Numbered from the stretch's first letter, positions 53,461 to 63,475 are shown. The stretch: 64,000 nucleotides of DNA from Chloroflexota bacterium (GCA_021787595.1 JAJYLQ010000016.1:1-64000); one strand, 5' to 3'. Notes: generated from the letters alone by a model not told the origin. A program made the numbers and translations.

Positions 53461-54966
53461 TCATCCGCCGGCAGAACCGCCCGCGATTCCGCCTTCGGTC
53501 AGTTTCCGCAAATCCGAAAGCGCGGCGTTGATTTCGTCAACCGTCACGGGGCGGTCTTCATCACGATGTTTGAGCGCGCCCGTTTTGGCCTTTTCGACAG
53601 CAAGCTCGCGGATCGAAGCATTCTTCGCCAGCGCTTCCTTAACCAGCGCCGCGCCCTGCGAATATCCGATCACCGGATTCAACGCAGTGACCACGATTGC
53701 GTTCTTCGACAGCCAGCCCTCGGCTTTTTCGCGGTTCGCCGTCAGTCCCTTGACCGCGCGCTCCGTGAACGCGTTCACCGCGCCGATGGTCACTTGCATC
53801 ATCTCGAATAAATTATGCGCGATGATCGGCATCATCACGTTCAATTCCAACTGCCCGGCCTGCACGGCCATCCCAATCGCGGTGTCGCAGCCGATCACGT
53901 GGAACATCGCCATGTCGAGCATCTCGGCCATCACCGGATTGACTTTGCCCGGCATGATGCTCGAACCCGGCTGAACCGCAGGCAAACGAATCTCATCAAG
54001 ACCGGTGGAGGGACCCGATGCAAGCAAACGAAAATCATTTGCAATGCGGATCAACGTCAACGCCAGCGTGCGAATGGACGCGGAGAAGTCGGTTGCGTCG
54101 GCCATGGACTGCATCGACTCGAACAAATTATCGGACTCATATAATTTCAAGCCGGTCAATTCGGACAGTTTCTTGATCATCCGTTTATGATATTCGGGAT
54201 GTGCGTTCAACCCAGACCCGACAGCGGTGCCGCCAATCCCAAGCCGCCTCAGCCCCTCCGCCGAACGCGCGATGCGTTCCGATTCGCGGGAAACCGCTTT
54301 GGCGTACGCACCAAACTCTTGGCCGAGTCGCACCGGCACGGCATCCTGAAGATGCGTGCGTCCCGATTTGACAATGTCATCGAATTCGCGCGCCTTCGCT
54401 TCCAGCGCGGATTGAAGTCCCTTGAGCGAAGCCAGCAATTCATCCAAGCGCCACAGCGCGCCCAAACGAATCGAAGCTGGGATGGTATCGTTCGTGGACT
54501 GCGCCATGTTGACGTGATCGTTCGGATGAACGTAATACCTGCCCAGCCCGCCGCCCAGGATTTGCGTGGCGCGGTTGGCGATGACTTCATTGGCATTCAT
54601 GTTGTGACTCGTGCCAGCGCCTGCCTGGAACGGATCAACGACAAATTCAGAATCCCATTTGCCGTCCATGACTTCCTGCGCGGCCTTCGAGATCGCGTCG
54701 GATAACTGCCTGGCCGTAAATTTTTTGCCATCCACTTCGCGGTCGTTGAACAGACCGAGATCGTAATTGACTTCTGCCGCAGCGCGTTTGATGAGCGCAA
54801 TGGACCAGACGAATGCCCGCCATGGCCGCAAGCCGCTGACCGGGAAATTTTCCACTGCGCGTTCGGTCTGCACACCGTACAGCGCGTCCGCCGGAACGTG
54901 CAGTTCGCCCAAAGAATCTTTTTCAACACGAAAATCTTTTTCAGCCACAGGAGCCTCTCCACTCAT
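53461..54966 (-). CDS. aspartase/fumarase class II family lyase (aspartate ammonia-lyase most likely)
   Basis: 501 residues from ATG 54966. GSSIMPGKVNPVMAEML is the family signature loop, with HPNDHVNMAQSTND and AGAGTSHNMNANEVIANRA in the N-terminal half. AGTSxNMNxNEV is closer to aspartase, while HPNDHVN is shared with fumarases, so the substrate is not certain. A C-terminal Gly-rich tail follows. The start lacks a good ribosome binding site. Confidence 0.85.
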   Translation of the reverse strand: MSGEAPVAEKDFRVEKDSLGELHVPADALYGVQTERAVENFPVSGLRPWRAFVWSIALIKRAAAEVNYDLGLFNDREVDGKKFTARQLSDAISKAAQEVMDGKWDSEFVVDPFQAGAGTSHNMNANEVIANRATQILGGGLGRYYVHPNDHVNMAQSTNDTIPASIRLGALWRLDELLASLKGLQSALEAKAREFDDIVKSGRTHLQDAVPVRLGQEFGAYAKAVSRESERIARSAEGLRRLGIGGTAVGSGLNAHPEYHKRMIKKLSELTGLKLYESDNLFESMQSMADATDFSASIRTLALTLIRIANDFRLLASGPSTGLDEIRLPAVQPGSSIMPGKVNPVMAEMLDMAMFHVIGCDTAIGMAVQAGQLELNVMMPIIAHNLFEMMQVTIGAVNAFTERAVKGLTANREKAEGWLSKNAIVVTALNPVIGYSQGAALVKEALAKNASIRELAVEKAKTGALKHRDEDRPVTVDEINAALSDLRKLTEGGIAGGSAGG

Positions 54967-55001
54967 GAAATTCAAATAACATTTGGAGAACGTTGGAAAA
55001 T

Positions 55002-55132
55002 AGCCACAGATAAACACAGATGGACACGGATTTTCGATGACACTCTGATGATTTTGGTGTGTCTATCAAGCATCAGGGTTTATCCGTGTTCAACGCCCTG
55101 CGCCCTTTCAGGGTCTGTGGCTAAAAACGAAT
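55002..55132. repeat. 131-bp element with AGCCACAGA inverted ends
   Basis: AGCCACAGA (55002-55010) and TCTGTGGCT (55124-55132) flank CACAGATGGACACGGAT-type units and an inner CTGATG / CATCAG pair. It lies between the lyase and the DUF3048 lipoprotein gene. Confidence 0.65.
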
Positions 55133-55164
55133 TACAAAACATTCTCCTGGCCTTATTTTACACC

Positions 55165-56367
55165 TCACGGAGTATGGAAATCGAAATGCCAGTTCGGGCC
55201 GTCGGACCAGTCGGTCGAAGTGACGCCGATGATTTGAAAGAACGTCCGGCCGGGCTTCAAGTAAAGCGGCGTGCCATTCAGATTCGTGATGAGCAATGGC
55301 TGATTAATATCGCTGCGGAACCAGCGCGCCGGAAATGCCAGCCCGTTGCGGAAGACAAAAGCCTGCCCGGAATCAACCAGATCAATGTGGTAGACCTCGT
55401 CCTGCTGTTCGCCTGCATTCATAAACGTATGCAGAACGAATAAGACGATCACGTTGTCCGCGCTAACCTGCTTGTTGTTCAAATAGTCAATCAACGGTGC
55501 GTACGTTTCCGGCTTGTTATCGCGCGTATCATTCGCTTCCTGGAAACGCAAATAACGCCGGGCCGCCGGGTCGTATTCCCAATAATTGTAGTCATCCACC
55601 GAATAATGGGTGTAAATTCGATTCACAAGATATCCATTCGCAGGCAGCGAGGCGCTGAAAAATCCGCTGCGGATGTTTTGCGGCGAATTATCCAGGTGAA
55701 ACTGCGCGGCGCAGCCATTTAATTTGGTCACATCGAAATACGCGTTGTTATACGTCTCCACCGGGCGGCGGCTGTCGAAGAACGGCGGGCAGGGGCCAAA
55801 TCCCTGGAGCATAAGAAACGACCTGAGATCGCCGCTGTAAAAATACTGAAACTCGCGCGGATCGGCGTATTGGAAAACATAGAAGGCATGATACATCCGC
55901 ACGACATGTTCATCGAAGTAACGGCCGGAGCGGACCGGCCCAACCATGTTTGGATGATTTCCATAGTAGACCGCGATGAAACGCGTCAATAAATATTCGA
56001 TGTAATATTCGAAGACGACATCCGCATACGTCAGACCCGCTTGCGGACGAATGTAACGCGGATAATTCGCAACCTTGATCGCGACCGGCCGCCGCTGAAG
56101 ATAACCCGGATCCGCGGGCGGCAATCCCGTCAACGGATCGATCCCAGGCGCGGCTGTGGCGATTTGTGGAATGGCAAATGGATTTTCTTGCGCGGAAACC
56201 GTCGGATCGGGCGCGGCTGCCGCGATTGGCAGGGAAGGCGAATCAATCGCCGGCGCGGAAGCGCTTTCGGTAACGGGGGCCGCTCCCAGTCCCGGCCCTG
56301 GAGCGCAGGAAGCCAATAAAGCAAAGGCCAGGAGATAAGATGTCAATTTGAGATGGGAATGAAACAT
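55165..56367 (-). CDS. DUF3048 lipoprotein
   Basis: 400 residues. Lipoprotein signal ending LLASC, an Ala/Pro-rich linker, then an uninterrupted DUF3048: DPLTGLPPADPGYL, RPQAGLTYADVVFEYYIE, VGPVRSGRYFDEHVV and a C-terminal domain ending GRTFFQIIGVTS. The paralogue at 37828-39453 carries a Cna-B domain just before the VGPVRSGR point. Function unknown. No clear ribosome binding site before the ATG. Confidence 0.85.
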   Translation of the reverse strand: MFHSHLKLTSYLLAFALLASCAPGPGLGAAPVTESASAPAIDSPSLPIAAAAPDPTVSAQENPFAIPQIATAAPGIDPLTGLPPADPGYLQRRPVAIKVANYPRYIRPQAGLTYADVVFEYYIEYLLTRFIAVYYGNHPNMVGPVRSGRYFDEHVVRMYHAFYVFQYADPREFQYFYSGDLRSFLMLQGFGPCPPFFDSRRPVETYNNAYFDVTKLNGCAAQFHLDNSPQNIRSGFFSASLPANGYLVNRIYTHYSVDDYNYWEYDPAARRYLRFQEANDTRDNKPETYAPLIDYLNNKQVSADNVIVLFVLHTFMNAGEQQDEVYHIDLVDSGQAFVFRNGLAFPARWFRSDINQPLLITNLNGTPLYLKPGRTFFQIIGVTSTDWSDGPNWHFDFHTP

Positions 56368-56422
56368 CGGGATAATTCTACCAAAGTCGGAAGTGGCTGA
56401 TTTTGTGGATTTCTACAATATT

Positions 56423-56650
56423 CACCACAGAGTCTACAGAGAAAAAATCTCTGTGCTCTAAAATTTTTCTCATGTCATTGCGAGGAGTGGCGCTAAAGCG
56501 CCACGACGAAGCAATCTCCTGGAACCTGAAAAATCCCATTTATATCTGGTTGGTGATTGCTTCGGGCAAGGAGCGCCTTCGCAACGACATCGCCTCGTTA
56601 ACCATTGAGGGAACTTATATTTTTACGAACTCGTAGTGTGCTCTGTGGTG
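56423..56650. repeat. nested repeat: CACCACAGAG ends around a TGTCATTGCGAG element
   Basis: CACCACAGAG (56423-56432) and CTCTGTGGTG (56641-56650) are inverted outer ends. Inside, 56473-56589 is a full TGTCATTGCGAG-family element (inner GAAGCAATCTCC / GATTGCTTC). The 335-bp stretch 56368-56702 holds no gene. Flanking bases after 56589 match those after the 43952 copy. Confidence 0.7.
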
Positions 56651-56702
56651 AGATTAGCGAACGTAGCGATTGCATCTCAAAGCTGATAAAATTGCCGTGC
56701 CC

Positions 56703-58265
56703 ATGTTGATCTTGATTTCAATCCTGCTTTTATTCGTGACCGCACTGGCTTTGTTGGTTTTGCGAATCACGCGTCCCGAATTTCGTTTTGCGTGGCTGGC
56801 CGCGCTCAGCGGAACCGTCCTTGCGTGGCTCACGGTGTTACTCTGGCAAACGCAGCTTCCCTCCTCCATTACACTTCCAGCATGGCAGCCGGCAAGCCTT
56901 TTTGCGGCCTCGCCCGGATTGTCCGCGGATGGGCTGGCGTGGCCGTACGCATTCGCCCTCGCGACGCTGGCCGCTGCGATTCTGTTAACGTCCTCAGTGC
57001 GCGAGGATTTTCCAAATCCGCTTGTCTGGGCGGTCGAGATTTCTGTGTGCGGCATCGGATTGATGGCGGTGACCGCCGCCAATCCGCTCACGCTGGCTTT
57101 GGTGTGGGCTGCGCTGGACCTATTGGAACTCGTCGTGATGCTGCGCGCCTCCAAGGACTCGGGAACCAGCGAGCGGGCTGTGATCGCCTTTTCGACGCGC
57201 GCTGCCGGGATCATTTTGCTGCTGCTGGCAAATGCGATCGGCGCGGCGGCTGGGAAGCCGGTGGATTTTTCGTCCGCGCCGCCGCAGGCCGGATTGCTCC
57301 TTTTAGCCGCAGCGGGTCTGCGGCTGGGCGTGCTTCCGCTTCATCTGCCCTATCGTTCTGAATCATCCCTGCGGCGCGGGCTTGAAACGATGCTGCGGCT
57401 CACAGCCGCGGCATCGAGCCTGATTCTTCTGGCGCGCATCCCAACCGCAAGTCTCGAATCGCCTGTCACTCCCCTATTGCTGATTCTGTCCGCGGTCGCC
57501 GCTGTGTATGGCGGCTGGATGTGGATGCGCGCGCCGGACGAATTAACCGGCCTTCCGTATTGGATGATCGGTCTGGCGAGTTTGGCAACGGCCTCCGCTT
57601 TATTTGGCAACCCGACCGGCACGGCCAGCTGGGGCATTGCCTTGATTTTGAGCGGCGGCGCACTCTTTGTTTCCTCGCTTCAACAAACCTGGTTGAACCG
57701 CGCGTTATGGATCGGCGCATGGGCATTATCTTCCCTGCCGCTTTCATTGACCGCGGCCGGCTGGCAGAACAACACCAGCGGCTGGGGATTCTTCCTGCCG
57801 CTCTTCCTCACGGCACAAGCCTTCATCATGGCAGGCTTTGTCCGGCATGCGATGCGGCCATCCACGCGCGCTCCATTGTCAACGCAGCCTGTTTGGGCAA
57901 AGATGGTTTATCCGGCAGGCATCGGCCTTTTGCTTTTGATCCAATTCATTCTGGGATTTGCGGGGTGGGACGGCGCGTTCGCGATCGGAGCGATTCCCGC
58001 CGCTATCGCCGCTTCGCTCCTGACCTTGGGCCTGCTGTGGGCCGCGCCGCGTTTTCCTTTTCTGAATCCGGTTCGCGCCCATTGGATTCAGCCGACGGTC
58101 ACATCGCGTCTCGACCAGTTTTATCAAAACCTTTGGGTGTTCTACCGCTGGCTCGGACGTTTGACACAATCCATCTCGAATGTTCTCGAAGGCGACGGCG
58201 GGATCATGTGGACTCTGCTGTTCCTGATCTTCTTCGTCCTGTTGATCACGCAAAGGAAGCCATAA
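56703..58265 (+). CDS. NuoL/M/N-like antiporter-family membrane protein
   Basis: 520 residues with about 13-14 membrane helices and a C-terminal amphipathic part ending in a NuoL-like helix (EGDGGIMWTLLFLIFF). LRLGVLPLHLPYRSE resembles the (K)xxxxPLHxWLP block of ion-pumping subunits, with Arg where Lys is usual and the WLP lost. It starts a three-gene cluster with a HyfE/NuoK-like and another NuoN-like gene. It likely moves H+ or Na+. Start at 56703 is preferred to TTG 56670. Confidence 0.65.
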   Translation: MLILISILLLFVTALALLVLRITRPEFRFAWLAALSGTVLAWLTVLLWQTQLPSSITLPAWQPASLFAASPGLSADGLAWPYAFALATLAAAILLTSSVREDFPNPLVWAVEISVCGIGLMAVTAANPLTLALVWAALDLLELVVMLRASKDSGTSERAVIAFSTRAAGIILLLLANAIGAAAGKPVDFSSAPPQAGLLLLAAAGLRLGVLPLHLPYRSESSLRRGLETMLRLTAAASSLILLARIPTASLESPVTPLLLILSAVAAVYGGWMWMRAPDELTGLPYWMIGLASLATASALFGNPTGTASWGIALILSGGALFVSSLQQTWLNRALWIGAWALSSLPLSLTAAGWQNNTSGWGFFLPLFLTAQAFIMAGFVRHAMRPSTRAPLSTQPVWAKMVYPAGIGLLLLIQFILGFAGWDGAFAIGAIPAAIAASLLTLGLLWAAPRFPFLNPVRAHWIQPTVTSRLDQFYQNLWVFYRWLGRLTQSISNVLEGDGGIMWTLLFLIFFVLLITQRKP

Positions 58266-58868
58266 ATGCTTGCCGTCATCCTTGCATGGATTGCTGTCAT
58301 CCTGTTGCTCGCAACCTCCGCCGGTTTGATTCTCAACAGCGACTGGCGCCTGGATTTGGGTTTGCTCGCCGCGCAATACCTGGGCGCGTTCGTTTTGGCG
58401 GCTCAACATTGGCCGGTCGGCATGGCCGCCGTCAAACTGGTCACCGGCTGGATGGCGACCGCGGCGATTGGAATGACTCTCAATGCGTTCACTTCCCATG
58501 AAGAAAGACCCGAACAGTTTTGGCCGAGAGGCCGCGCATTTCGATTATTCATGGTTGGCATGGTCGTTGTGCTGGCCGCGGCCGCAGCGCCGCGCGTCGA
58601 AACCACAATTCCCGGAATCGGCCTGCCGGTCGTCGCCGGGGGGATCTTATTGATCGGCAATGGACTGCTGCATCTCGGCACCCGGTCGGAGGTCACGCGC
58701 GTGATCTATGCCCTCCTCACCATTCTGGCCGGATTCGAAATCATCTATGCGGGCGTGGAAAGCTCGATCCTGGTCGCCGCATTGCTGGCCGTCATCAATT
58801 TGGGATTGGGATTGGTGGGCGCCTATTTGATCAACGCAGAACTGTCGCCCGAGGAGGAAGCCGCGTGA
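58266..58868 (+). CDS. HyfE/NuoK-like membrane protein
   Basis: 200 residues, about six membrane helices. The second half (GILLIGNGLLHLGTRSEVTRVIYALLTILAGFEIIYAGVESSILVAALLAVINLG) resembles NuoK/HyfE in helix layout. Its ATG directly follows the TAA of the previous gene and its stop overlaps the next GTG start. Context makes it part of an ion-translocating membrane module. Confidence 0.55.
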   Translation: MLAVILAWIAVILLLATSAGLILNSDWRLDLGLLAAQYLGAFVLAAQHWPVGMAAVKLVTGWMATAAIGMTLNAFTSHEERPEQFWPRGRAFRLFMVGMVVVLAAAAAPRVETTIPGIGLPVVAGGILLIGNGLLHLGTRSEVTRVIYALLTILAGFEIIYAGVESSILVAALLAVINLGLGLVGAYLINAELSPEEEAA

Positions 58869-60262
58869 GCGCGCCCACCCTTTGGATTCTGCTTCCCATT
58901 TTGGTGGGGAGTTTTACGCTGCTGCTTTTACGCGAACGCACGGTGGCCGTGATCGGCGGCGGGACTTCGCTGGTTCTGGCGGGCATCGCGCTCATCGTCC
59001 CGATTGATGAAGCGCTGCGCATCGGCCCGCTCTCGCTGAAAATCGCATCCACCGCTTCCATCCTCGGACGCAGTTTTATCCTCCCGCCCACAGACGCGCC
59101 GCTGCTCGTCATCATTTTTGGAATGTGTGCGCTGTGGTTCTTCGGCGCGGAAGCGGCAGGTGTGGCGCTTCGATTGATTCCGCTGGGATTGATCATCACC
59201 GCATTGCTGGTTGCTTCGATTGCCGTGCAGCCTTTTCTATATGCCGCCCTGTTGATCGAACTGGCGGTAATGACCGCTGTGCCGTTACTGTTGCCATCCA
59301 ATCAAAAGCCGGGACGCGGCGTGATCCGTTTTCTGGTTTATCAAACGCTGGCGATGCCGTTCCTTTTGTTTGCCGGATGGCTGCTGGCGGGCGTGGAAGC
59401 CAGCCCCGGCGACCTAGCGCTCACTGTGCAATCCACCAGCATGCTCGGGCTGGGTTTTGTCTTCCTTCTCGCGATCTTTCCACTCTACACATGGATTCCG
59501 CAATTGATGGAGGAATCTTCGCCGTATGCGGTCGGTTTTTTGTTATGGCTTTTGCCGACGATTGCCAGCATCTTCGGGATGAGTTTCCTGGACCGCTATG
59601 CGTGGTTGAGAACATCGCCCGGTGTGCTGGCGGGTCTGCGCGGCATCGGATTGCTGATGCTGATTTCAGGAGGTTTGTGGGCCGCCTTCCAGCGCAAGCT
59701 GGAACGGCTGATGGCCTATACCGCCATCGCGGAAACGGGTTTTATTCTGCTGGCGCTGAGCCTGACTACCGCGGGAAGCCTCGATCTTTTCTTCCTGCTC
59801 ATCATCCCACGCGGCCTCGGTCTCGCCGTCTGGGCATTGGCATTGTCTGTTCTCAAAAAAGAAAATGGGGCGCTCGAATTCTCTTCCGCGCAGGGATTGG
59901 CCCGCGCCTATCCGCTTGCATCCGCGGCGCTGGTGCTTGCCGCGCTTTCAACAGCCGGCTTTCCTTTATTGGCTGGTTTTCCGCCGCGGCTTGCCTTGTG
60001 GCAGGGATTGGCCGGCGAATCGATTGGCACAGCGATATGGTTCCTGGTCGGCATTCTCGGCCTGCTGACCGGAGCCGTCAGGATGATGGCAGTACTGGTG
60101 ATGCAAAAGGAGGAAACGAACTGGGCTCTGAAAGAGAGCTGGATCCAGCGTGGCATGTTGAGCATCGGAATCATCGGACTGTTCCTGCTCGGAATATTTC
60201 CGCAGATCATGCGGCCGTTCCTCGAAAGCCTGCCACTCATGTTCCAGCATCTGGGCCGCTAG
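58865..60262 (+). CDS. NuoN/NuoM-like antiporter-family membrane protein
   Basis: 465 residues, about 13-14 membrane helices. Start is GTG, overlapping the previous stop as GTGA, with GAGGAGG upstream. FPLYTWIPQLMEESSPYAVG matches PLHxWLPDAxxEAP of NuoL/M/N with His changed to Tyr, and the Lys usually found just before it is replaced by hydrophobic residues. LLIELAVMTAVPLL retains a Glu in the helix that carries the essential Glu. The changes suggest altered or lost pumping. Confidence 0.7.
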   Translation: MSAPTLWILLPILVGSFTLLLLRERTVAVIGGGTSLVLAGIALIVPIDEALRIGPLSLKIASTASILGRSFILPPTDAPLLVIIFGMCALWFFGAEAAGVALRLIPLGLIITALLVASIAVQPFLYAALLIELAVMTAVPLLLPSNQKPGRGVIRFLVYQTLAMPFLLFAGWLLAGVEASPGDLALTVQSTSMLGLGFVFLLAIFPLYTWIPQLMEESSPYAVGFLLWLLPTIASIFGMSFLDRYAWLRTSPGVLAGLRGIGLLMLISGGLWAAFQRKLERLMAYTAIAETGFILLALSLTTAGSLDLFFLLIIPRGLGLAVWALALSVLKKENGALEFSSAQGLARAYPLASAALVLAALSTAGFPLLAGFPPRLALWQGLAGESIGTAIWFLVGILGLLTGAVRMMAVLVMQKEETNWALKESWIQRGMLSIGIIGLFLLGIFPQIMRPFLESLPLMFQHLGR

Positions 60263-60309
60263 GCGATTTAACCGACATGCTATAATCTATCCGCCTCCTG
60301 GAGGATTTC

Positions 60310-61509
60310 ATGGAATTCGAACAGATCACGAAACGTCTCGAATGGCTGGACGACCAGCAGCGAAAGAATAAAACTGCCATTAGCGACCTGAGCCAGCAGC
60401 TGACTTCGATCGAAACGACCGTCAATGCTCTAAGCAAACAGATCAAGGGTCTCGGCAAGGAGATCGAGGATCTCAGCCCGGCCACGGCGCGTCTGGATCA
60501 ATTCGACCAGATGATGGAAAAACAGCGCGGCGACCTGAACAAGCTGGCCGAGGCTGCGGAAAAACGCGCCCTGCGCCGCGAACAGGAATCCGCCAAGTTG
60601 AATCGTGCCGAGTTGAATGAGATCAACAAATCCATCCTGAAATTAAACGGATTGCTCAAATTCGACGAGATCGAAAAACAGTTCAAGGTCCAGGCACACG
60701 AAGAGCAGCGTCTCAATCTGGCAATCCAGGATATGCGCGCCAAAGTCGAAGAGGTCTTGGAAAAGAGCGAACAGGTAATGCTGGCGCAAAAACCGATTGA
60801 GGAAGCCCGCCGCCAGGATGCCAAACGCCTGGCAGATTTACAGGGCGAATTGGCCGCCGTCCGCAAACGCGCCGACGATGCGCGCGAAAAAGCCGTCTTG
60901 CACACAGACAGCATCCGCAATCTCGAGAACCGCATGGCGGAGCTGCTCGAAACCGAATCGGAACGAAAGGCCGCGCAGACCGCTTTCCTCGATCAACAAG
61001 CCATCGCATTAGTTGAGCGCGACCGCGCCTGGAAGGAATGGCAGGGACAATACGAAATTTTCAGGAAGCAGGCCGAAAACATTCAACTGCAAGTCGCGGC
61101 TCTCGACGATACCATCCGCGCCGCCAAACGCGCCCAGGATGCATACACGGAAATCAATCAAAAAATGGAGCGCCGCACGCTCGAAGTCAGCGAAATGCAA
61201 AGACTGGCGGAGGAGCGCATCCGGCAGGAATGGGTGGCGTTCAAGGCCGACGAACAAAAGCGATGGACGAGCCATTCATTGGCGCAGGAAGAAACCATGC
61301 GCGATCTCCGCAAAGATATTGATAAAGTGGAACAACGCGTCACACAACTCGACGATACATCGCAAACGCTGCAAGATCAGCTTCATCAAACCACAGACGC
61401 AACCGAACACCAGCTGCAGGAATTGATGAACGTTGCCAACGAATGGCTGACAGCCTACGAACGGATCATGGGGCATGCGAAAACGAAAGCAAAAAAGGCG
61501 GCGCGGTAG
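60310..61509 (+). CDS. long coiled-coil protein, unknown function
   Basis: 399 residues, nearly all heptad-patterned helix (charged Glu/Lys/Gln/Arg rich, few prolines), ending in KTKAKKAAR. No signal peptide. GGAGGATTTC precedes the ATG. Similar proteins are annotated as chromosome-partition-like or simply coiled-coil. It lies between the membrane cluster and selB with no clear link. Confidence 0.75.
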   Translation: MEFEQITKRLEWLDDQQRKNKTAISDLSQQLTSIETTVNALSKQIKGLGKEIEDLSPATARLDQFDQMMEKQRGDLNKLAEAAEKRALRREQESAKLNRAELNEINKSILKLNGLLKFDEIEKQFKVQAHEEQRLNLAIQDMRAKVEEVLEKSEQVMLAQKPIEEARRQDAKRLADLQGELAAVRKRADDAREKAVLHTDSIRNLENRMAELLETESERKAAQTAFLDQQAIALVERDRAWKEWQGQYEIFRKQAENIQLQVAALDDTIRAAKRAQDAYTEINQKMERRTLEVSEMQRLAEERIRQEWVAFKADEQKRWTSHSLAQEETMRDLRKDIDKVEQRVTQLDDTSQTLQDQLHQTTDATEHQLQELMNVANEWLTAYERIMGHAKTKAKKAAR

Positions 61510-61579
61510 CGTCTGCCCTTCTTTCTTCTTTCATCTTTCCTCTCGCTGAAAAAGAAAGAAGAAAGAGGAAAGAAACCCT

Positions 61580-63475
61580 ATGCGTGTCATCGGAACCGCC
61601 GGTCACGTTGACCACGGCAAATCCACATTGATCGAAGCCCTCACCGGCACCCATCCCGACCGCCTAAAGGAAGAACAGGCGCGCGAGATGACCATCGAAC
61701 TCGGCTTCGGCTGGCTCACGCTTCCCGGCGGCGAAGAAGTCGGCATCGTGGATGTTCCCGGCCATCGCGACTTCATCGAAAATATGCTGGCCGGCATCGG
61801 CGGCATCGACGCGGCGCTTTTGGTCGTCGCCGCAGATGAAGGCATCATGCCGCAGACCAAGGAACATCTGGCGATTCTCGATCTGCTGCAAATCCCATCC
61901 GGCTTGATCGTCCTGACAAAAACTGATTTGATCCAGGATAAAGACTGGCTTGACCTCGTCGAAGCGGACATTCGAACCGCGGTCAGGGACACGGTCCTGC
62001 GCGACGCGCCGATCCTGCGCGTCTCAGCCCGGACCCGGAGCGGACTCGACGATCTGAAAGCGACTCTCGGCGAAATCCTTGAACAACAACCCGCGCGGCT
62101 CGACCTGGGCCGCCCGCGCCTTCCCATTGACCGCGTCTTCACCATGAGCGGATTCGGCACAATTGTCACCGGCACATTGAGCGACGGCCATCTTGCAATC
62201 GGCGACGAGATTCAAATCCTGCCATCCGGTTTGAGCGGAAGAATCCGCGGCTTGCAAACGCACAGGAAAAAAGAAGAGACGGCCGTTCCCGGCTCGCGCA
62301 CTGCGGTCAATATTTCAGGAATCGCATCCGAACAAATCCAGCGCGGCGAAGTTTTGATCCATCCCGGCCAATATCAACCCACGCGGCGGCTCGACGCGCG
62401 CTTTCGTTTGCTCCCGGATGTTTCATCCTCACTCAAACACGCCAGCGAAGTAAAAGTTTTTATTGGGACAACAGAAACTATCGCGCGGCTTCGCTTGCTC
62501 GACACAGAAGAACTCGCACCCGGCAAGGAAGGCTGGATCCAACTCGAATTGCGCGATCCGGTGGTCAGCGTGCGCGGCGACCGATATATTTTGCGCCGCC
62601 CGTCGCCGGGTGAAACGTTGGGCGGCGGAACCATTGTAGATGCGCAGCCCAAAGACCGTCATAAACGATTCGACGAAAATGTTCTGAAGTCACTGGCCGC
62701 GCTGGCGCAAGGTTCGCCCGCGGACGTTTTGCTCGAAGTTGCGCTGGCGCTCGAAGCCGCGCCGTTGAAAGAAATCGTGGCGCGTTCGCACTTGGAATCA
62801 AAACAAGCTGAACAAGCCATCCGTGAATTATTTGATTCGAATCAACTTATCGCATTGGAAGATGGGCAATTGAATCCATCCAGCGAATCTTTGGTAATGG
62901 CCTCGCCGCGCTGGAATGATCTGCGGACAAAAACAGAAGGATTGATTCGCAGCTATCACGAACAATTTCCGCTTCGACGCGGGATGCCGCGCGAAGAACT
63001 CAAGAGCAGACTCAAACTATCAACGCGTATATTCAATGCGTTTGTCACGCAACTCGCAAAACGCAACTTGCTCAATGAGTTGAGCAATGTCGCGGCTATG
63101 CCCGGGCACGAAATCAAATTCGATGACGGCCAGCAGGCCAAAGTCCAGGCCCTGATGCGAAAGTTCGCGCAAAATCCGTATTCGCCGCCAGGCGTCAAGG
63201 AATGTCAAACGGAAGCCGACGAAGAAATCGTCAGTGCATTGATCGAATTGCATGAACTCACCGCCGTTTCGCCGGATGTGATTTTCCGAAAACAGGATTA
63301 TGATTCAATGGTCGCCCAGGTGCGCGCGGCGATTCAGAAAAATGGAAAGATCACGCTGGCTGAAGTGCGCGATCTATTCGACACCAGCCGCAAGTACGCG
63401 CAGGCTTTGCTCGAACACCTCGACGCCATCGGCATGACGACGCGCGAGGGCGATTTCAGAAAATTACGAATGTAG
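61580..63475 (+). CDS. selB: selenocysteine-specific elongation factor SelB
   Basis: 631 residues. GTPase: GTAGHVDHGKSTLIEAL (G1), DVPGHRDFIENML (G3), LTKTD (G4). Then translation barrel domains II and III, and a C-terminal half of winged-helix repeats that bind the SECIS element. It delivers Sec-tRNA to UGA codons. The stop TAG is the first part of a 60-bp repeat element. selA, selC and selD are not in the window, nor is a visible selenoprotein. Confidence 0.93.
   Translation: MRVIGTAGHVDHGKSTLIEALTGTHPDRLKEEQAREMTIELGFGWLTLPGGEEVGIVDVPGHRDFIENMLAGIGGIDAALLVVAADEGIMPQTKEHLAILDLLQIPSGLIVLTKTDLIQDKDWLDLVEADIRTAVRDTVLRDAPILRVSARTRSGLDDLKATLGEILEQQPARLDLGRPRLPIDRVFTMSGFGTIVTGTLSDGHLAIGDEIQILPSGLSGRIRGLQTHRKKEETAVPGSRTAVNISGIASEQIQRGEVLIHPGQYQPTRRLDARFRLLPDVSSSLKHASEVKVFIGTTETIARLRLLDTEELAPGKEGWIQLELRDPVVSVRGDRYILRRPSPGETLGGGTIVDAQPKDRHKRFDENVLKSLAALAQGSPADVLLEVALALEAAPLKEIVARSHLESKQAEQAIRELFDSNQLIALEDGQLNPSSESLVMASPRWNDLRTKTEGLIRSYHEQFPLRRGMPREELKSRLKLSTRIFNAFVTQLAKRNLLNELSNVAAMPGHEIKFDDGQQAKVQALMRKFAQNPYSPPGVKECQTEADEEIVSALIELHELTAVSPDVIFRKQDYDSMVAQVRAAIQKNGKITLAEVRDLFDTSRKYAQALLEHLDAIGMTTREGDFRKLRM

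Noticed and set aside
59125-60285. 386-residue frame overlapping the NuoN-like gene
   Set aside because: It is an alternative frame of the membrane protein gene, Arg/Cys-rich, with no membrane pattern or start signal.
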